A stretch of 5,989 bases of DNA from Bacteroidales bacterium H10. Its GTDB lineage: Bacteria; Bacteroidota; Bacteroidia; Bacteroidales; Muribaculaceae. Every line of letters begins with the position of its first letter. Position 1 is the stretch's first letter. The translations under genes and the position numbers were made by a program. Shown piece by piece: positions 4,485 to 5,989 of the stretch. Under the pieces are notes generated by a model. The model saw only the letters and a list, made by a program, of their open reading frames with translations. It did not search any database and had not been told where the DNA came from. The stretch lies in NCBI GenBank assembly GCA_001701295.1, contig DAAV01000079.1, positions 1-5,989 on the forward strand. Direction: 5' to 3'.

Positions 4485-5803
4485 GCAATTCCTTATACGG
4501 CAGTTTGGTGTATAACGGGGAGAAAATCAACAAGGAGCATGGCAGGGTGCTTGATACCAACAAGCTCTACAATGACGGCACCGGGACTATAAATATTCAG
4601 AGGGTTTTCGAGGATTTCAAGCGGTGGATGCCTCAGGCAACCAAGGCAGAGAAAACTATGATGCACATATCCCTCAACCCGCATCCCGATGACCGGCTCA
4701 GTGAGGCACAGTATATTCAGATTGCCCATGAGTACATGGAGAAGATGGGTTTTGCCGAAATGCCTTACCTTGTAGTGAAGCATGAGGACATCGGCCGACA
4801 TCATATCCATATAGTTGCCTTGCGTGTCAGACCCGACGGTTCCGCGATTGACTCCAAAAATAATTACTACCGCAGCAAGGAGATAACACGTGAACTTGAA
4901 AAGAAGTATGGACTTCATACCGCCGAGCGTCAGAAAATCACACCTGATATGCCTATTAAAAAGATTGACCCCAATGGCGACATCAAGCGACAGGTCGCCA
5001 ACACAGTCAAGATGGTGGGTATGCGCTACAAGTTCCAGACTCTTGGCGAATACAACGCAATCCTCTCCTTATATAATATAAGGTGTGAGGAAGCCGACGG
5101 TCGGGTAAACGGTAGGGAATATCATGGTCTGGTATATTTTGCCACTGATGATGAGGGCATGACTATTGCCTCGCCGTTCAAGGCATCGCGTCTCGGTAAG
5201 TTTGCCGGACGAGATGCAATAGAGCAGAGATATGAACGTGCCAAAGAGAAGATTGATGTCAGACCCACGAAAAGAAAAGTCGCAGCGGTCATGGAACAAT
5301 CATCCGGCAAGGATGATTTCATTGCCCGTCTGAAAGCGGAGAACATAGATCTTGTGCTACGATACACCAATGATAGCCGGATATATGGTGCAACCTATAT
5401 CGACCATAATACCCACACAGTTCTCAATGGCTCCCGTCTCGGCAAAGAGTTTTCCGCCAATGCCCTCGAAAAATGGTTCAGTAATCCGGCGGAGAAGCCA
5501 ATTGTCCAGACGCATAGTAACACTCAGGACAATGGAACGGCTCCTGACAATAGTCAGCATCAGTCTCAGGGAGAAAGGAGCCAATCCGATGGCACAACAT
5601 CCGGGAGTCAATCCAATCGGCATGGTCACACTTCGCAACTTTCGTCCGCTCAAAGCCAGTCTCACGGATATGACGACACCTCGATGTTCGACGGTCTGGG
5701 CGGTCTGTTCTCAGTCGGACCGGCTTACGATGCACAGGAGGAGGCCTTCTACCGCGAGATGCAGCTGCGTAAAAAGAAGAAGCGCCGCGGTCCCAAATTA
5801 TAA
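4463..5803 (+). CDS. mobB: MobB relaxase (MOB-type mobilisation nuclease)
   Basis: This 446-residue relaxase would nick one strand at oriT and carry it covalently through transfer. The N-terminal domain starts MVAKISLGNSLYGSLVYN; Y17 is a candidate catalytic tyrosine, an assignment inferred from its N-terminal position. HISLNPHPDD (68-77) and HEDIGRHHIHIV (107-118) form the metal-binding part, with H107, H113, H114 and H116 as likely ligands. Residues 183-250 are a less conserved middle region. Residues 345-400 are a Gln/Ser/Asn/Gly-rich disordered linker, followed by a short conserved-looking tail, DGLGGLFSVGPAYDAQEEAF (410-429), and a very basic end (RKKKKRRGPKL). Length and layout match CTn-type MobB proteins. 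The tail may be the signal recognised by the coupling protein, which is inference. It overlaps mobA by 22 bp and lies 20 bp before mobC. Confidence 0.94.
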   Translation: MVAKISLGNSLYGSLVYNGEKINKEHGRVLDTNKLYNDGTGTINIQRVFEDFKRWMPQATKAEKTMMHISLNPHPDDRLSEAQYIQIAHEYMEKMGFAEMPYLVVKHEDIGRHHIHIVALRVRPDGSAIDSKNNYYRSKEITRELEKKYGLHTAERQKITPDMPIKKIDPNGDIKRQVANTVKMVGMRYKFQTLGEYNAILSLYNIRCEEADGRVNGREYHGLVYFATDDEGMTIASPFKASRLGKFAGRDAIEQRYERAKEKIDVRPTKRKVAAVMEQSSGKDDFIARLKAENIDLVLRYTNDSRIYGATYIDHNTHTVLNGSRLGKEFSANALEKWFSNPAEKPIVQTHSNTQDNGTAPDNSQHQSQGERSQSDGTTSGSQSNRHGHTSQLSSAQSQSHGYDDTSMFDGLGGLFSVGPAYDAQEEAFYREMQLRKKKKRRGPKL

Positions 5804-5823
5804 ATTCTAAAACATACATTTCA

Positions 5824-5989
5824 ATGAGTCAACAAGAAGATGATTTAAGATCGCTGGCAAAAATCATGGACTTGCTCCGTGGAGTCAGCATAATCCTTGT
5901 GATTGCCAATATCTATTGGTTCTCACAGGCGTTGGTCGGAGGATGGCGGTTTCATCCTGAAACGATGAAAGTCCTCTGCAATCTCAACG
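5824..5989 (+). CDS. mobC: MobC, TraG/VirD4-type coupling protein, N-terminal fragment
   Basis: An ATG at 5824, 20 bp after the mobB stop, opens a frame that stays open to the window edge (55 codons). The protein begins MSQQEDDLRSLAKIMDLLRG, then has a hydrophobic segment at about 20-38 (VSIILVIANIYWFSQAL). This matches the start of the MobC/TraG-family type IV coupling proteins that follow mobB in Bacteroidales conjugative transposons: a short cytoplasmic leader, then membrane segments, then a large ATPase domain (outside this window). The coupling protein would link the relaxosome to the mating channel and drive DNA export. Only the N-terminus is seen, so the Walker motifs cannot be checked; the identification rests on position and on the characteristic leader. 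Confidence 0.85.
   Translation, partial: MSQQEDDLRSLAKIMDLLRGVSIILVIANIYWFSQALVGGWRFHPETMKVLCNLN

Noticed and set aside
4493..4918. 141-codon minus-strand frame with hydrophobic N-terminus
   Set aside because: It lies antisense to the relaxase catalytic domain (histidine motif), so it is a shadow of a strongly conserved gene.

Overview
The window is a piece of an integrative conjugative element (conjugative transposon, CTnDOT-like in layout) from a Bacteroidota genome, most likely a gut Bacteroidales. The evidence is gene content and order: a ParA-like ATPase followed by several DUF3408-type proteins on one strand, and a mobA-mobB-mobC relaxase module on the other. Initiation regions lack clear Shine-Dalgarno sequences, as is usual in this phylum. 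The genus cannot be decided from the sequence. No integrase, cargo gene, tRNA or element end lies in the window.

Left half (1-2762, minus strand, transcribed leftwards): a tightly packed transfer operon that starts with a ParA/TraA-like ATPase (2762-2001). It continues with a soluble DUF3408 protein (1996-1538), a short protein with the same C-terminal domain (1508-1191), a membrane-anchored protein that again ends in that domain (1194-529), and a second membrane-anchored protein cut by the left edge (548-1). The gaps are 4 and 29 bp and the overlaps are 4 and 20 bp, so the five genes are very probably one transcript. Three carry recognisably the same C-terminal module. The fourth and fifth share a TM-stalk-'LSEMV...DVEF' architecture, so the head of the operon looks like a family expanded by duplication.

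Centre (2763-4055): about 1.3 kb with no convincing gene, between the divergent tra and mob operons. It is dense in structure: repeated GTCAGCC-type motifs, interleaved inverted repeats, a 50-bp imperfect direct repeat 380 bp apart, six same-strand ATCCGG motifs, a terminator-like hairpin, and three consecutive strong stem-loops in the last 175 bp before mobA. That last cluster is the best candidate for the origin of transfer.

Right half (4056-5989, plus strand): mobA (ribbon-helix-helix accessory protein), mobB (MOB relaxase with a histidine cluster) overlapping it by 22 bp, and the first 55 codons of mobC, the TraG/VirD4-type coupling protein. Together these would nick DNA at oriT (MobB aided by MobA), recruit the complex to the coupling protein (MobC), and pass it to the mating apparatus encoded further along the leftward operon. 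The ParA and DUF3408 proteins probably act in positioning, DNA binding or regulation, but their exact roles are inferred from context only.
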